42,002 nucleotides of DNA from Verrucomicrobiota bacterium (GTDB lineage Bacteria; Verrucomicrobiota; Verrucomicrobiia; Limisphaerales; UBA9464), in contig CANIZL010000059.1 in NCBI GenBank assembly GCA_947471985.1, positions 1 to 42,002 on the forward strand. The letters run 5' to 3'. Every line of letters begins with the position of its first letter. Within the stretch, counting starts at the first letter, position 1. Below are positions 1 to 7,929 of the stretch, piece by piece. The notes beneath the pieces are model-generated. The model was not told where the DNA came from, searched no databases, and worked only from the letters and a program-made list of their open reading frames with translations. Made by a program: the position numbers and the translations under genes.

Positions 1-528
1 TCGCACGGGGTTCAGATCAATGTACGCCGCCAACGTCTGCACCGACGTTGGGGCGTCCTCCACCAGAAGACTCGTAAAACGTTCGGCCCACAGGGTACCG
101 AAGCGGTCGTTCCGTTCGTTGTACCACCGACTGAAGCTTTGCTTGAACTCCTTCATGAAGGCCGAGACATCCCCTTGGCGGGCTTCCACCGACGCCCGGA
201 TGGTTGCATCGATCTTCCCCGTCTTTTTCAAGCCTTCCTGCGCCAGCACGGTCCAGACGCCCTGCGGGCCGTAGAACGCCGTCAGCTTCTCCTGCAGGGC
301 CTCCTCGGAGAGTTCGGTCGGTGGGGGAATCCGTACCAGCAGGTGGAAGTGGTTGGACATCATGCAGTAAGTCAGCACCTCCACCCCGCAGAAGCGGGCT
401 AGGGGCCAGAGTAGCTGCACCAACTTCTCCTTCCCCAGGTCATCCAACAGCTTCTGCCCGCCCACAATCCGTGAAAGGCAGTGATACACGGCCGTCTCCC
501 CCACCGGTTTGATCCGCTTCAGTCTCAT
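1..528 (-). CDS. REP-associated tyrosine transposase (Y1_Tnp family), 3' end cut by window edge
   Basis: The frame is open from an ATG at 528 to the window edge, giving 176 residues with no stop. The protein begins MRLKRIKPVGETAVYH and carries the HUH metal-binding motif in MSNHFHLLV (His60 and His62). SFSRWYNERND follows, with Tyr136 a likely nucleophile, then GTLWAERF and YIDLNPVR near the edge, a layout typical of REP-associated transposases (RAYTs). Such enzymes make single-strand nicks at REP-type hairpins and are usually single-copy chromosomal genes rather than classic insertion sequences. The domain order appears intact. The region just upstream of the start (622-771) holds a cluster of degenerate repeats that could be its substrate. 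The missing C-terminus prevents a check of the full length (inference: about 60-150 more residues). Confidence 0.85.
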   Translation of the reverse strand, partial: MRLKRIKPVGETAVYHCLSRIVGGQKLLDDLGKEKLVQLLWPLARFCGVEVLTYCMMSNHFHLLVRIPPPTELSEEALQEKLTAFYGPQGVWTVLAQEGLKKTGKIDATIRASVEARQGDVSAFMKEFKQSFSRWYNERNDRFGTLWAERFTSLLVEDAPTSVQTLAAYIDLNPVR

Positions 529-1004
529 GTTGTTCTCCGTGATGTTTGCGGACCCCACCCAACGGGGCGGGGTTCCACGCCCTGCTACGAAGAATTCGGG
601 ACGGAGTTACAGACTTTTTTACAGGGGGCCTGCCACGATCGCCGGAGGACGGCCGGGGATAGGGAGCCTGGCACGCTGTCCGGCGCACGGGGGAATAGGG
701 AGCGTGGCACCACTTTCAGGCGACAGTGAACCTGGCCCGGTGTTGGTGGAGGTGGACTTTGAACCTGGTACTTTTAGGGGCGTTCGGGACACCTCGATCC
801 GAGATTCAGAATTGAATTGCAACGAAAGTTCGTCGCGCCGAACGGTCGGTGCTCCGCAGCAATCCAAGGAGACCCCTTCCTTAGCTTCTAGAGTGCGCAG
901 CGCATGCAACTCCTCACCACAATACCCAAATCCGGCCTCAACTTCAGCCCGCTTTGCAAACTTGCCCGGCAGAGGTAAGTGTGATGTTGTATCGGTAATC
1001 ATTC
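529..1004. other. Gene-free interval between the transposase and the DUF1549 gene
   Basis: Apart from the repeat cluster at 622-771 I see no gene here. Short open frames in this stretch have no recognisable motifs and stay open because of high GC. The part from 780 to 1004 is more AT-rich and must hold the promoter for the following gene, but I could not pick a convincing -35/-10 pair. Confidence 0.5.
622..771 (-). repeat. Cluster of five degenerate GTGCCAGG-type repeats beside the transposase
   Basis: Five copies of a short motif lie at 622-636, 656-674, 691-710, 727-738 and 758-771, about 28-38 bases apart. Read on the minus strand they fall into two variants. One is GTGCCAGGCTCCCTATCCCC (656-674 is the best copy), the other GTGCCAGGTTCA-like (727-738 and 758-771). 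Each copy has diverged. The same two variants recur on the plus strand at 19197-19424. Their position right upstream of a RAYT gene suggests REP-like elements, which is an inference. Confidence 0.55.
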
Positions 1005-3179
1005 ATGGACCAACGATGCCCTCCTAGGCCGCACTGTTCGGCACGACGATCGGCCATTTCATGGGTCCGTATCGTTCTGCCCTGGTTGGCCTTCAGTCTG
1101 GCATTGGTGGAATCTGCCGCCGCCGCCCGGGAAATCCCACGTGTCGCCGACCTCTGGTCCTTGCAGCCGGTGGTGAGGTCACCCATCCCGGCGGGCTTTA
1201 CGGATTCAACAAACGCCGTAGACGCGTTCATCGCGGAAGCTTGCCATAAGCGGGGATTGTCCGCCCTACCGGCCGCTGATCCGCTGGTTTGGCTTCGTCG
1301 GGTTTCCTTGGACCTCACCGGCCTGCCCCCCACACCGGCAGAACAGGACCAATTCCTACGCGACACCTCGGCAACCGGGCGCGAACAAGTCGTGGAACGT
1401 CTGCTCGCCAGCGAGCAATATGGGGTCCGTTACGGGCGCCATTGGCTGGATGTTCTGCGGTACGCCGATGTCGATAACGATATGCCCGCCGGTCCGGGGA
1501 TCCACCTGTGGCGAGATTGGATCATCACCGCCCTGAACCATGATCTGCCTTACGACGCGTTCGTGCGCGCCCAGATTTCGGGGAACCGCGCGGCCCGGCG
1601 ACGGATCATCTCACCTGAAGGACATCTGAGCACCGTCGGTCCACGACCCGAGGATCTCTTCGCGCTGGGATTTCTCGCCCGCGGCGCAGTGTCCCGCGAG
1701 AACGCCGATCATCAGCTCGCCTTTTCTGCAGTGGAGACCCTTTCCACAGCCTTTCTCGGCATGACGATCGGTTGCGCCCGCTGCCATGATCACTTTTTCG
1801 ATCCGCTCAAGCAGGCCGACTTCTATTCCTTGAAGGCGGTATTCGATCCACTGGTGCTGCGTCCCGTGGAACTGGCAACGTCAGCGGAACGTTTTGCCCA
1901 AGGTCGAGCGGTGGAAGAACACGACGCCCGCGTGCAGGAAGTCGTAACCGCCATGCGCGAGTACATCGCTCCCTACCACACCCGACTCTATGAAGAACGC
2001 CTGAGCGCACTGCCCGCCGACGCCCAGGCCGCCATCCGCAAACCGGCGGCCCAACGCACCGCCGCCGAACAAAAGGTCGCCGACGACTACCATCCCATCC
2101 TCCGCATAGATCCGAGCAAAATCAAAGCGGTGATGCCGCCCGAGCGAATACCGCGGTACGATGAATTTCTGAAGCAGATCGGCGCCCTCAAAGCCCCGCC
2201 CCCACTGCCGGTGTTCTGGACCGTGGCCGATGACCCGAAACGCGCAGCTGAGAAGAGCTATGTCCTAACCACCGGCGATCCAGCCCGCCCAAAACTCAGC
2301 CAGGAAGTAACTCCAGGGTTCCCCTTCATCACGAGCCAACCGGAATTTCGCGACGGCCGGCGGGAAACCCTGGGCGACTGGCTTACCTCGCCCACAAATT
2401 CCCTTTTTGCCCGCGTCGTCGTGAACCGAATCTGGCAATGGCACTTCGGAACCGGCTTGCATCCGTCAGCCAATGACTTTGGCGCCCTCGGAGGAAAACC
2501 CAGCCACCCCCGACTGCTGGACTGGCTCGCGGCGGAATTCGTGGCGCAGAAGTACAGCATGAAATGGCTGCACCGGCTGATCGTAACGTCCGAGACCTAT
2601 CGACGGGCCTCCGCCAGCCATCGTGAACAGGACGCCGCCAATCATCGGATCGATCCGGATAACACGTATCTCTGGCGCTTCCCGTTAAATCGCCTCGACG
2701 CGGAGTCGCTCCGCGACAGCCTGCTCCAGATCGCTGGAGCTCTGGACCTGACGGCGGGCGGAAAATCCATTGAGGCCAGCACCAACACCCTGGTTCCCCA
2801 ACGTCGCACGGCCTACGTCCGCCGGGGTTACCAGGCCTCCCGGGAAGTGATGTCCCCGTATCTGCAAACCTTCGACGTCGAGGACGGACGCACCGTCTGC
2901 CCCCGCCGCACCCAGACGGTCACCGCCCCACAGGCCCTCTTCCTGATGAACAGTCAACTGGTGGACAACGTCGCCGGACAACTCGCTGAGCGATGGAGGC
3001 AAACCGGTACCAACGATTTGGCAGCCCGAATGACCCTGGCGTTTCGCACGGTCTTGGGTCGTCCGCCATCCGAGTCGGAACAAGCAACGGCCCGGGCCTA
3101 CCTGCAGGACGAAACCGGCACCGAAAAGAACCTCGCTTGGTTGATCCTGAATTTGGATGAATTTCTCTATGTCCCATAA
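1005..3179 (+). CDS. DUF1549/DUF1553 domain secreted protein (Planctomycetes/Verrucomicrobia type)
   Basis: This 724-residue protein starts with a hydrophobic signal segment (about residues 21-40, ending ESAAAA). The DUF1549 region follows (VDAFIAEACHKRGL, WLRRVSLDLTGLPPTPAEQDQFL, YGVRYGRHWLDVLRYAD), including the family CxxCH motif in GCARCHDHFFDPLKQADFYSL. The C-terminal DUF1553 half has FARVVVNRIWQWHFGTGL and APQALFLMNSQLV. It lacks the N-terminal PSCyt1 haem-binding domain found in its paralogue at 22923-25628. The family is exported and its biochemical role is not established; it is often linked to polysaccharide or sulfated glycan use in PVC bacteria. The stop overlaps the start of the next gene, a DUF1501 protein, so the two are a translationally coupled pair. 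Confidence 0.9.
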   Translation: MDQRCPPRPHCSARRSAISWVRIVLPWLAFSLALVESAAAAREIPRVADLWSLQPVVRSPIPAGFTDSTNAVDAFIAEACHKRGLSALPAADPLVWLRRVSLDLTGLPPTPAEQDQFLRDTSATGREQVVERLLASEQYGVRYGRHWLDVLRYADVDNDMPAGPGIHLWRDWIITALNHDLPYDAFVRAQISGNRAARRRIISPEGHLSTVGPRPEDLFALGFLARGAVSRENADHQLAFSAVETLSTAFLGMTIGCARCHDHFFDPLKQADFYSLKAVFDPLVLRPVELATSAERFAQGRAVEEHDARVQEVVTAMREYIAPYHTRLYEERLSALPADAQAAIRKPAAQRTAAEQKVADDYHPILRIDPSKIKAVMPPERIPRYDEFLKQIGALKAPPPLPVFWTVADDPKRAAEKSYVLTTGDPARPKLSQEVTPGFPFITSQPEFRDGRRETLGDWLTSPTNSLFARVVVNRIWQWHFGTGLHPSANDFGALGGKPSHPRLLDWLAAEFVAQKYSMKWLHRLIVTSETYRRASASHREQDAANHRIDPDNTYLWRFPLNRLDAESLRDSLLQIAGALDLTAGGKSIEASTNTLVPQRRTAYVRRGYQASREVMSPYLQTFDVEDGRTVCPRRTQTVTAPQALFLMNSQLVDNVAGQLAERWRQTGTNDLAARMTLAFRTVLGRPPSESEQATARAYLQDETGTEKNLAWLILNLDEFLYVP

Positions 3180-4584
3180 CCTCGTCGGTCGCAGCCACGA
3201 TGCCGGGGCATTCTCCGGTCATTCCCGGCGGCAATTCCTTTTCCAGACCACTGCTGGATTTTTCGGCGCAGCCTTGGGATCCTTGTGGGCTCAGGACGGG
3301 CGCATCGCCGGAGCGCGCATCACGCCCGAACTGCCGCCCCGGGCCAAATCCGTCATCTTCCTGTTCATGTGCGGCGGCGTCAGCCACATCGACACGTTCG
3401 ATCCCAAGGACAACAAGTGGGCAGGGAAGTTGATCGATGCGATCGGCTTCGGGGATAATCTCGCGGAGATGAAACGGCCGGTGATTCCGTGTCGCCGAAC
3501 CTTCACCCGCTACGGCGAATCCGGGATACCCGTTTCGGATTGGTTTCCGAATTTGGGTGGCGTGGTGGATGAACTCGCCATCGTGCGCTCCATGTGGTGT
3601 CACGAGACGAATCACTTTCCTGCGGTCACGGAAATGGCCACCGGGCACCGTGATCGCGTCGTGGAACACGCGTCGCTGGGCAGCTGGGTGAATTACGCGC
3701 TGGGCTCGGAAAACCAGAACCTGCCGGCCTTCGTCAATCTGGGCCGCCCCTCGTCACCGATCCAACTGAGCGGTGGCTATCTGGGAGCCGCGTTTGCCGC
3801 CACACCCTTTCAGCCTGGTCCGGTTCCGATTCCCGATCTGCAACCACCACCCGGCACGTCTTCTGTTGATCGTGAACGCCGGCTGCGGACCCTCGCAGAA
3901 CTGAACCGGGGGTTCCGGGAGCAGCATGAAATTCACTCCGCGATCGCCGCACGCACGCGGGCGTATGAACTCGCCGCCCGCATGCAGCTTTCCGCGCCGG
4001 AAGCCGTCGACTTCGGCACCGAACCGGAAGCCGTGAAGCGGCTCTACGGGATCGGGGCGAAGGAAACCGATGAATTTGGCAAACGGTTGCTGCTGGCCCG
4101 CCGGCTGGTTGAACGCGGAGTGCGTTTCATCCAGGTGTGCCACGCCGGCAACGGCGGTAATGGCGGCTGGGATTCGCACGACGACATGGAAGGCCACGCA
4201 CCATTGTGCCGGCAGACGGATCTACCGATTGCCGGGCTCATCCGCGATCTCAAACAGCGCGGCTTGCTCGAGGACACCCTGGTGGTCTGGACCAGCGAAT
4301 TCGGACGCACCCCGTGGTCGCAGAACACCACGGGACGGGATCACAACCCCAAGGGCTTCACCTCATGGCTCGCAGGAGCCGGCGTCCGCGGCGGGACCAT
4401 CCTCGGGGCCACGGATGACGTCGGGTACCGGGCGGTGGAGTCACCCGTCTACATCAACGATCTCCAGGCGACGATTGTGAATCGCCTCGGCTTGGATCAC
4501 CGCAAGCTGGAGGTCGCCATTAACGGGCGCCCGGTACGCCTGATTGAAGAAGGCTCCAAGCCGGTTCAGGCGATTCTCGACTGA
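3169..4584 (+). CDS. DUF1501 domain protein (sulfatase-like fold), Tat-exported
   Basis: Partner of the upstream DUF1549 gene, overlapping its end by 11 bases. I prefer the ATG at 3169 because GGATGA lies 8 bases upstream; an in-frame ATG at 3157 would add four residues. A twin-arginine motif (SRRQFLF, residues 19-25) precedes a hydrophobic stretch, indicating Tat export. DUF1501 hallmarks follow: FLFMCGGVSHIDTFDPK (residues 64-80), LVVWTSEFGRTPW and GRDHNPKGFTSWLAGAGVRGG near the C-terminus. DUF1501 belongs to the alkaline phosphatase/sulfatase-like superfamily, but substrates are unknown. At 471 residues it is normal for the family. The pair has a paralogue on the other strand at 21419-25628. 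Confidence 0.9.
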   Translation: MSHNLVGRSHDAGAFSGHSRRQFLFQTTAGFFGAALGSLWAQDGRIAGARITPELPPRAKSVIFLFMCGGVSHIDTFDPKDNKWAGKLIDAIGFGDNLAEMKRPVIPCRRTFTRYGESGIPVSDWFPNLGGVVDELAIVRSMWCHETNHFPAVTEMATGHRDRVVEHASLGSWVNYALGSENQNLPAFVNLGRPSSPIQLSGGYLGAAFAATPFQPGPVPIPDLQPPPGTSSVDRERRLRTLAELNRGFREQHEIHSAIAARTRAYELAARMQLSAPEAVDFGTEPEAVKRLYGIGAKETDEFGKRLLLARRLVERGVRFIQVCHAGNGGNGGWDSHDDMEGHAPLCRQTDLPIAGLIRDLKQRGLLEDTLVVWTSEFGRTPWSQNTTGRDHNPKGFTSWLAGAGVRGGTILGATDDVGYRAVESPVYINDLQATIVNRLGLDHRKLEVAINGRPVRLIEEGSKPVQAILD

Positions 4585-4640
4585 ACCCGAAGCACAACGG
4601 CGGGCAACCTTGGAGCGCCATCGCCGACCGGGGCCGTCCT

Positions 4641-4680
4641 GACAAAAACAACATCCCGGGGAAGCAACCCTCCCCGGGAT
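4641..4680 (-). terminator. Rho-independent terminator of the acetolactate synthase small-subunit gene
   Basis: A perfect 10-bp inverted repeat (ATCCCGGGGA at 4653-4662 and TCCCCGGGAT at 4671-4680) with an 8-base loop. On the minus strand it is followed directly by GTTGTTTTTGTC, a good U-tract. It lies 42 bases past the minus-strand stop at 4723. It may also stop the convergent plus-strand DUF1501 transcript, though no T-run follows on that strand. Confidence 0.75.
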
Positions 4681-4722
4681 ATACGTCGGCGGACAGAACG
4701 ACCGCCGCACTCCGAGTGCGAA

Positions 4723-5205
4723 TTAATTCCGGGGCAGTGCGACCTGGCCCGTGCGGGTGAGATCCAGAATTCCGAAATCCTTCAGCAGCATCAGAAACTT
4801 CTCGATCTTCGATTCACCCCCCGTGAGTTCGATGGTCAGGCTCGCGGGCTGCACGTCCACGACCTTCGCCCGGAACAACTCCGCCATCTGGCAGATCTCC
4901 GCGCGGTTCTGGCCATTGGCCGCCACCCTCACCAGCACCAGTTCGCGATCAATGTAATCGCCCTGGCGGTAATCGATGACCTTGGCGACGTCGATCAGCT
5001 TGCTGAGTTGCTTGCAGATCTGTTCCACCGTGGCGTCGTCACCCCGGGTTACGATCGTCATGCGGCTCAGGCTGGGATCGTGGGTGGGGCCGACGTTCAG
5101 GGTGTCGATATTGTATCCGCGGCCGGAGAACAGACCGGCAACGCGGGTGAGCACGCCGAACTTGTTTTCGACCAGGACCGAAATGGTGTGTCGCTGCTGT
5201 TGCAT
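4723..5205 (-). CDS. ilvN: Acetolactate synthase small (regulatory) subunit
   Basis: A 160-residue protein beginning MQQQRHTISVLVENKFGVLTR, an ACT domain followed by the ALS small-subunit C-terminal domain. Diagnostic stretches are AGLFSGRGYNIDTLNVGPT, LSKLIDVAKVIDY and RAKVVDVQPASLTIELTG. It would confer valine feedback control on the large subunit in branched-chain amino acid synthesis in the cytoplasm. I chose the ATG at 5205 because known homologues start right before the ACT strand; a GTG at 5241 would add 12 untypical residues. The large subunit gene is not in the window, so here the small subunit is a separate transcription unit with its own terminator. The ilvH name would be equally valid. 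Confidence 0.92.
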   Translation of the reverse strand: MQQQRHTISVLVENKFGVLTRVAGLFSGRGYNIDTLNVGPTHDPSLSRMTIVTRGDDATVEQICKQLSKLIDVAKVIDYRQGDYIDRELVLVRVAANGQNRAEICQMAELFRAKVVDVQPASLTIELTGGESKIEKFLMLLKDFGILDLTRTGQVALPRN

Positions 5206-5579
5206 GTGACGAATCTTGCTGACTTTTGACTGCACTTTCACCGGCTGGGAACGATCCCCAAGGACTGCCGGCCCGCTCCCCCGCCCGCCTGCCGGAATGG
5301 ACTCCCGGGCAAACGAAACCCCGCGTCCGCGCTACAGGCGGGGATCGCGGGGCGACCTGGGAGCCAACTGGCAACGCCGCAGGCCGCACCTAGGTGCGTA
5401 CTACTTTGTCGTTGACGGCCGGTTTCACGAGACCCTGACCGTATCGGGCGGGTCCTGCCGGGGCAACGGGTTTTTCCGTGAGGATGCGGACCGCTGGACC
5501 GCCAGGCCGTCCGACCTCTCCCCCGACCGCGGCGCCACTTCGGTTTCACAGCCTTCGGGTTCTGTTCCAGTCTCGTTGG
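5206..5579. other. Divergent intergenic region between ilvN and cutC
   Basis: 374 bases without a convincing gene; it must contain both divergent promoters, but I see no strong -35/-10 pair. Its most notable content is the nested inverted repeat at 5319-5352, listed separately. A plus-strand frame runs from before the cutC start, but its translation up to 5579 has no family resemblance. Confidence 0.45.
5319..5352. repeat. Nested inverted repeat (strong hairpin) upstream of ilvN
   Basis: Outer arms CCCCGCG (5319-5325) and CGCGGGG (5346-5352) enclose inner arms CCGC (5327-5330) and GCGG (5338-5341) with a 7-base loop GCTACAG. It lies about 115 bases upstream of the ilvN start, so on the minus strand it could fold in the leader. 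No U-tract follows on either strand. It may be a leader structure or a dispersed repeat unit. Confidence 0.45.
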
Positions 5580-6323
5580 ATGCAACGCGTGACACTCGAA
5601 GTTTTGGTGGACTCCGTCGAGGCGGCCCAAGCGGCCCAAGTGGGAGGGGCGGATCGTTTGGAGCTTTGCCAGAATCTGTTCGAAGGCGGCACGACCCCCA
5701 GCGCGGGTCTCATCGAGGCGGTGATCGCCGCCGTGCCCTTGCCCGTCAATGTCATGCTGCGACCCCGCGGCGGTGACTTCTGTTATTCCGACGCCGAATT
5801 CGAAGTGATGCAACGCGACCTGGCATTCATCGCCCGGAGCGGAGCGGCCGGAGTGGTGTTCGGCATTCTGCAGCCGGACGGCGCCGTTGATCAACCCCGG
5901 TGCGCGAAGGTTTTGGCCGCCGCCCGCCCGCTGAGCGTGACCTTCCATCGCGCCTTCGACGTGGCCCGGGATCCCTTCACCGCCTTGGAGGATTTGATCA
6001 AACTGGGTGTTGACCGTGTCCTGACGTCCGGGCAGGAAGCCACGGTGTTTGAAGGGGCGGAAGTTATCGCCGAACTGGTTCGCCGTGCCGCCGGGCGGAT
6101 CGTGGTGATGCCCGGAGGCGGCATCCGCGAACGCAATGTCGCCCGCATCCTGCAGCAGACCGGTGCCCGGGAAATCCACGTTTCCGCCAGTGGCCCCGTG
6201 AACAGTCGGATGGACTACCGCAACAGCCGGGTTCCCATGGGCCGCGAACTGCGGGCCCCGGAGTTCAGTTGGAATTCGGTCGATACCGCGCGGGTGCGGT
6301 CCTATCGGAAGTTGGTCGACTGA
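5580..6323 (+). CDS. cutC: CutC family protein (TIM-barrel, copper homeostasis annotation)
   Basis: The 247-residue protein starts MQRVTLEVLVDSVEAAQA, followed by GGADRLELCQNLFEGGTTPS, MLRPRGGDFCYSD, TFHRAFDVARDP, VDRVLTSGQEATVFEGA, VMPGGGIRERNV and EIHVSASGPVNSRMDYRN. This is the complete CutC pattern at its usual length of about 250 residues. CutC is named for copper tolerance in E. coli, but its catalytic role remains unclear. The frame is open far upstream; the ATG at 5580 fits the family start. The gene stands alone, divergent from ilvN and convergent with the O-antigen ligase-like gene 42 bases downstream. Confidence 0.92.
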   Translation: MQRVTLEVLVDSVEAAQAAQVGGADRLELCQNLFEGGTTPSAGLIEAVIAAVPLPVNVMLRPRGGDFCYSDAEFEVMQRDLAFIARSGAAGVVFGILQPDGAVDQPRCAKVLAAARPLSVTFHRAFDVARDPFTALEDLIKLGVDRVLTSGQEATVFEGAEVIAELVRRAAGRIVVMPGGGIRERNVARILQQTGAREIHVSASGPVNSRMDYRNSRVPMGRELRAPEFSWNSVDTARVRSYRKLVD

Positions 6324-6365
6324 TTCGAACGACCCAACCCGTCCCGCACCAACTTCCCTGACCGC

Positions 6366-7769
6366 TCAGCGTGCCCGGCGGGTTTCCGCTTCGCCCAACA
6401 GCATCCCCGCCAGCAGGAAGGCCAGCCAGGCCAGCGCTGGGATATAGAGCGTGAACTCGGCAAAACTCTGCAGGAACCAGCCCAGCAGCCCCAGCCAGAT
6501 CGCGAGCGGGAGCGGATCCCAGACCCCGTCTTCGTTCGTCCGCCCCCGACGCGCATAGAACCGTCCCAGGGTCCCCAACAACAACCCCACCCAGCTCAGG
6601 TAAAACACCGCCGCCGGCCACCCGGCATCACTGGCCTGTTCCAAGTAATCATTGTGCACCATGCGGGCCATCTCCTGGTCCGCCGATTTCATGGCGGCAT
6701 AAGGACGTTGAAAGGTGCCTGGCCCCGTACCGAACCAGGGATGGGCGACTGCCGTGCGCCACGCCGCATTCCAGTAATCGAGACGCGCACTGGCACTCGT
6801 CGCGCCCTGCTGAAAATAGCCCGCGTGTCGGACAAAAAAGATCCCCAACCCCACCACCAGAACACCTCCCACGGTAAGCCAGCGCGTGCGCACGTTGGCG
6901 ACCCGGCAAAGCAGCGCCACACCCAAAACCAACAACGCCACCAACCAACCGGCCTTGGAGCCAGTCAGATAAAAACTCGACGCCCCGAGCGCCGCCAACA
7001 GGCCGAAGACCAACTGTCGCAACGGTGGGCGTAAACTTTCCGTGCGCGTCCAAGCCAACACCAACGCGGCCGGCATCAGCAGGAGCAATCCCGCTGCCAG
7101 CGCATTCGGATAGACCAGCGTGCCGAACACCCGCCGCTTTTCCAGTTTGCGCAAAATGACCGGGTTCGTGTACGGCACCCCGTTCGTCTCAAAAACCAGA
7201 TTCACCCGACGCAATTCCGCCAGATCCTTCGGCGTCGCATTGGTCCAACCCATCCGGTCACTCTCCCGGTACTCCGCCAGACTGCGGGGAAATTCAAACG
7301 CGTATTGATTCGTGGCCCGCACCAGACAATAGACCAGGGCCGCCAACAACCCGGGCCACAGCCAGCGACTGACCCCGGGATCGCGCAGCAGAAAGTAACC
7401 CAGGAAAAACGCGGCCACGGTCGCCGTGAAATGAGGCAGCACCAGTCCGGTGAGGACCGCATCGACGGAAGTCTGACCGGACAGGAACTGCCAGCCCAAC
7501 CACGCCAGTGGCAGGCCGAGCAGCCACCACCGCCCCGGGACCCCAGGCAGGCGCAAACAGGTGGCCGGACGGGTCAGGGCAAACCCGGCAATCGCCACCG
7601 GCAGAAACGCGGCAAAAGCCCAACGCAATGGCCACGGCCATTCGGCGAAATCCGCCACGCTCTGGGGCGCATCAAGGTTCCCGTCGAGAACCACGGGATT
7701 GCCGAACTTGACCCAGGCCAACCCCAGGAAACATCCGAGCAGCAGTACATAGGCACTACGCAACGACAC
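6366..7769 (-). CDS. O-antigen ligase family (Wzy_C) polytopic membrane protein
   Basis: A 467-residue protein with roughly ten or more hydrophobic segments from residue 5 to the C-terminus. The Wzy_C region is recognisable from YPNALAAGLLLLMPAAL, FYLTGSKAGWLVALLVLG, the RLDYWNAAWRTAVAHPWFGTG motif and HNDYLEQASDAGWPA, which form the periplasmic loop and following helix of O-antigen ligases and bacterial oligosaccharyltransferases. The likely role is transfer or polymerisation of a lipid-linked glycan at the periplasmic face of the inner membrane. It is not within an O-antigen gene cluster, so WaaL, polymerase and protein O-glycosylase functions are all possible. It is divergent from the PhoH gene. 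Confidence 0.85.
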   Translation of the reverse strand: MSLRSAYVLLLGCFLGLAWVKFGNPVVLDGNLDAPQSVADFAEWPWPLRWAFAAFLPVAIAGFALTRPATCLRLPGVPGRWWLLGLPLAWLGWQFLSGQTSVDAVLTGLVLPHFTATVAAFFLGYFLLRDPGVSRWLWPGLLAALVYCLVRATNQYAFEFPRSLAEYRESDRMGWTNATPKDLAELRRVNLVFETNGVPYTNPVILRKLEKRRVFGTLVYPNALAAGLLLLMPAALVLAWTRTESLRPPLRQLVFGLLAALGASSFYLTGSKAGWLVALLVLGVALLCRVANVRTRWLTVGGVLVVGLGIFFVRHAGYFQQGATSASARLDYWNAAWRTAVAHPWFGTGPGTFQRPYAAMKSADQEMARMVHNDYLEQASDAGWPAAVFYLSWVGLLLGTLGRFYARRGRTNEDGVWDPLPLAIWLGLLGWFLQSFAEFTLYIPALAWLAFLLAGMLLGEAETRRAR

Positions 7770-7929
7770 CCGCCCGAATAAGCCGTATGCCCGGCCGCGA
7801 ACAACAATGGAACCGGGAAACTATCTTGCCCGTTGCCCCTTTAGCGTGCCTGTCCCCAAAAAAATGCGCCTCGAAAGCCGGCCACATTCCCGGACATTTT
7901 AACTTGAGCATTTCGACTGACACCACAAG

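Noticed and set aside
6318-6345. T-loop-like GTTCGAATC on the minus strand after cutC
   Set aside because: The flanking bases do not form the T-stem and no acceptor or anticodon arms can be drawn, so it is not a tRNA.
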